A DNA stretch of 64,000 nt. Source: Ptychodera flava. Lineage: Eukaryota > Hemichordata > Enteropneusta > Ptychoderidae. The stretch lies in assembly GCF_041260155.1 (NCBI RefSeq), contig NC_091947.1, positions 33,552,032 to 33,616,031 of the forward strand, given 5' to 3'. Within the stretch, counting starts at the first letter, position 1; every line of letters starts with the position of its first letter. Below the pieces are notes generated by a model. It worked only from the letters and a program-made list of their open reading frames with translations. It was not told the DNA's origin and searched no databases. This document shows, piece by piece, positions 63,485 to 64,000 of the stretch. Both the position numbers and the translations under genes were made by a program.

Positions 63485-63770
63485 TATGTTTATTTATTTA
63501 TCTATTTTGGTAAACTGACGGGCCAGAGGCCCATTTACAGGCACCGTAAAAATCAAAAATATAATAACAGAGTAAAACATAAACAACAAGGACAAAATAA
63601 GTAACAATATTCACAAAAAGGATAAGATGATGAAAACACAAGAAGTTGAAAGCAGGCTTTACGGACTGTCTAGGAAAGCTAGAAGCTGAACTGAAATCAA
63701 TGAGCGGGTCTGCTTTGCAGACTTCATTGCTTATACACCTTAACATAACTGAGTACTTTCTCAAGTGAAT
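63485..63770 (-). mobile_element. 3' end of a non-LTR retrotransposon (candidate)
   Basis: Read on the minus strand, the segment ends GGTGCCTGTAAATGGGCCTC, then CTGGCCCGTCAG and an (ATAA)n tail (63485-63500). This is the style of L2/CR1-like 3' ends in marine deuterostomes as I recall them. No coding domain remains in the window. Confidence 0.45.
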
Positions 63771-64000
63771 TCTACTGATACAGACATGAAGGGTAGTATG
63801 GTGTCATAGCTGTCTGCTGGGCACATTAAAATATAGCTTGAACAGAAGATGCAAACAGTTGTACGGACAGTTATGTCTCCCCACCAGAGATGGAAGTTGA
63901 AATCTGTCACAGAAACAATAATAATCTGAACTCTTATATTGCACACTATATAGAGAAAAGTTGGACCAAATTTTAAACCTTTTTTGAGGCATCTATTACC

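Overview
This is animal DNA: AT-rich, intron-rich, with many microsatellites and small transposons. Several signs point to a deuterostome. It has a Not-type (notochord) homeobox gene, an LTR retrotransposon of the Gmr1 group, in which a Ty3/gypsy-like pol has integrase before reverse transcriptase (described from deuterostomes), and TTAGGG-type telomere motifs. A hemichordate (acorn worm) is my first guess, with an echinoderm or amphioxus as alternatives. The species call is inference.

Layout. 1-15 kb: intergenic, with a selenocysteine tRNA gene and a tRNA-Trp(CCA) gene about 0.9 kb apart on the minus strand, a tRNA-derived SINE, microsatellites, a 1.7-kb Kolobok-like DNA transposon with an internal 100-bp tandem array, and several palindromes. 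15.1-36.8 kb: a complete 19-coding-exon gene for cytosolic Xaa-Pro aminopeptidase 1 (XPNPEP1, 626 aa, plus strand). All reading-frame phases close and all five metal ligands are present. One intron uses a GC donor, and a 6.3-kb Gmr1-like LTR element sits in intron 4. 37-46 kb: intergenic, with foldback and inverted-repeat elements. 46.2-50.3 kb: a two-exon Not homeobox gene (260 aa, plus strand) with an eh1 repressor motif. 50-55 kb: no recognised gene; it holds a diverged dispersed duplication. 55.15-63.07 kb: a 7.9-kb giant palindrome built from about 23 copies of a roughly 300-bp unit, each carrying short TTAGGG-like runs. The left half is in TTAGGG orientation and the right half in CCCTAA orientation. 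It is bounded by a 33-bp perfect terminal inverted repeat (CACAGGG...) and a 7-bp target-site duplication (CATAAAG).

The most striking result is that a second, unrelated-looking foldback (39672-40456) also begins with CATAGGG and is flanked by a perfect 7-bp duplication (CTCCAGC). A third small hairpin (11069-11166) begins with CACAGG and has an 8-bp near-duplication. I infer one mobilising transposase family that moves palindromes of very different content. One of its cargoes is a telomere-motif array lying in head-to-head (fusion-like) orientation.
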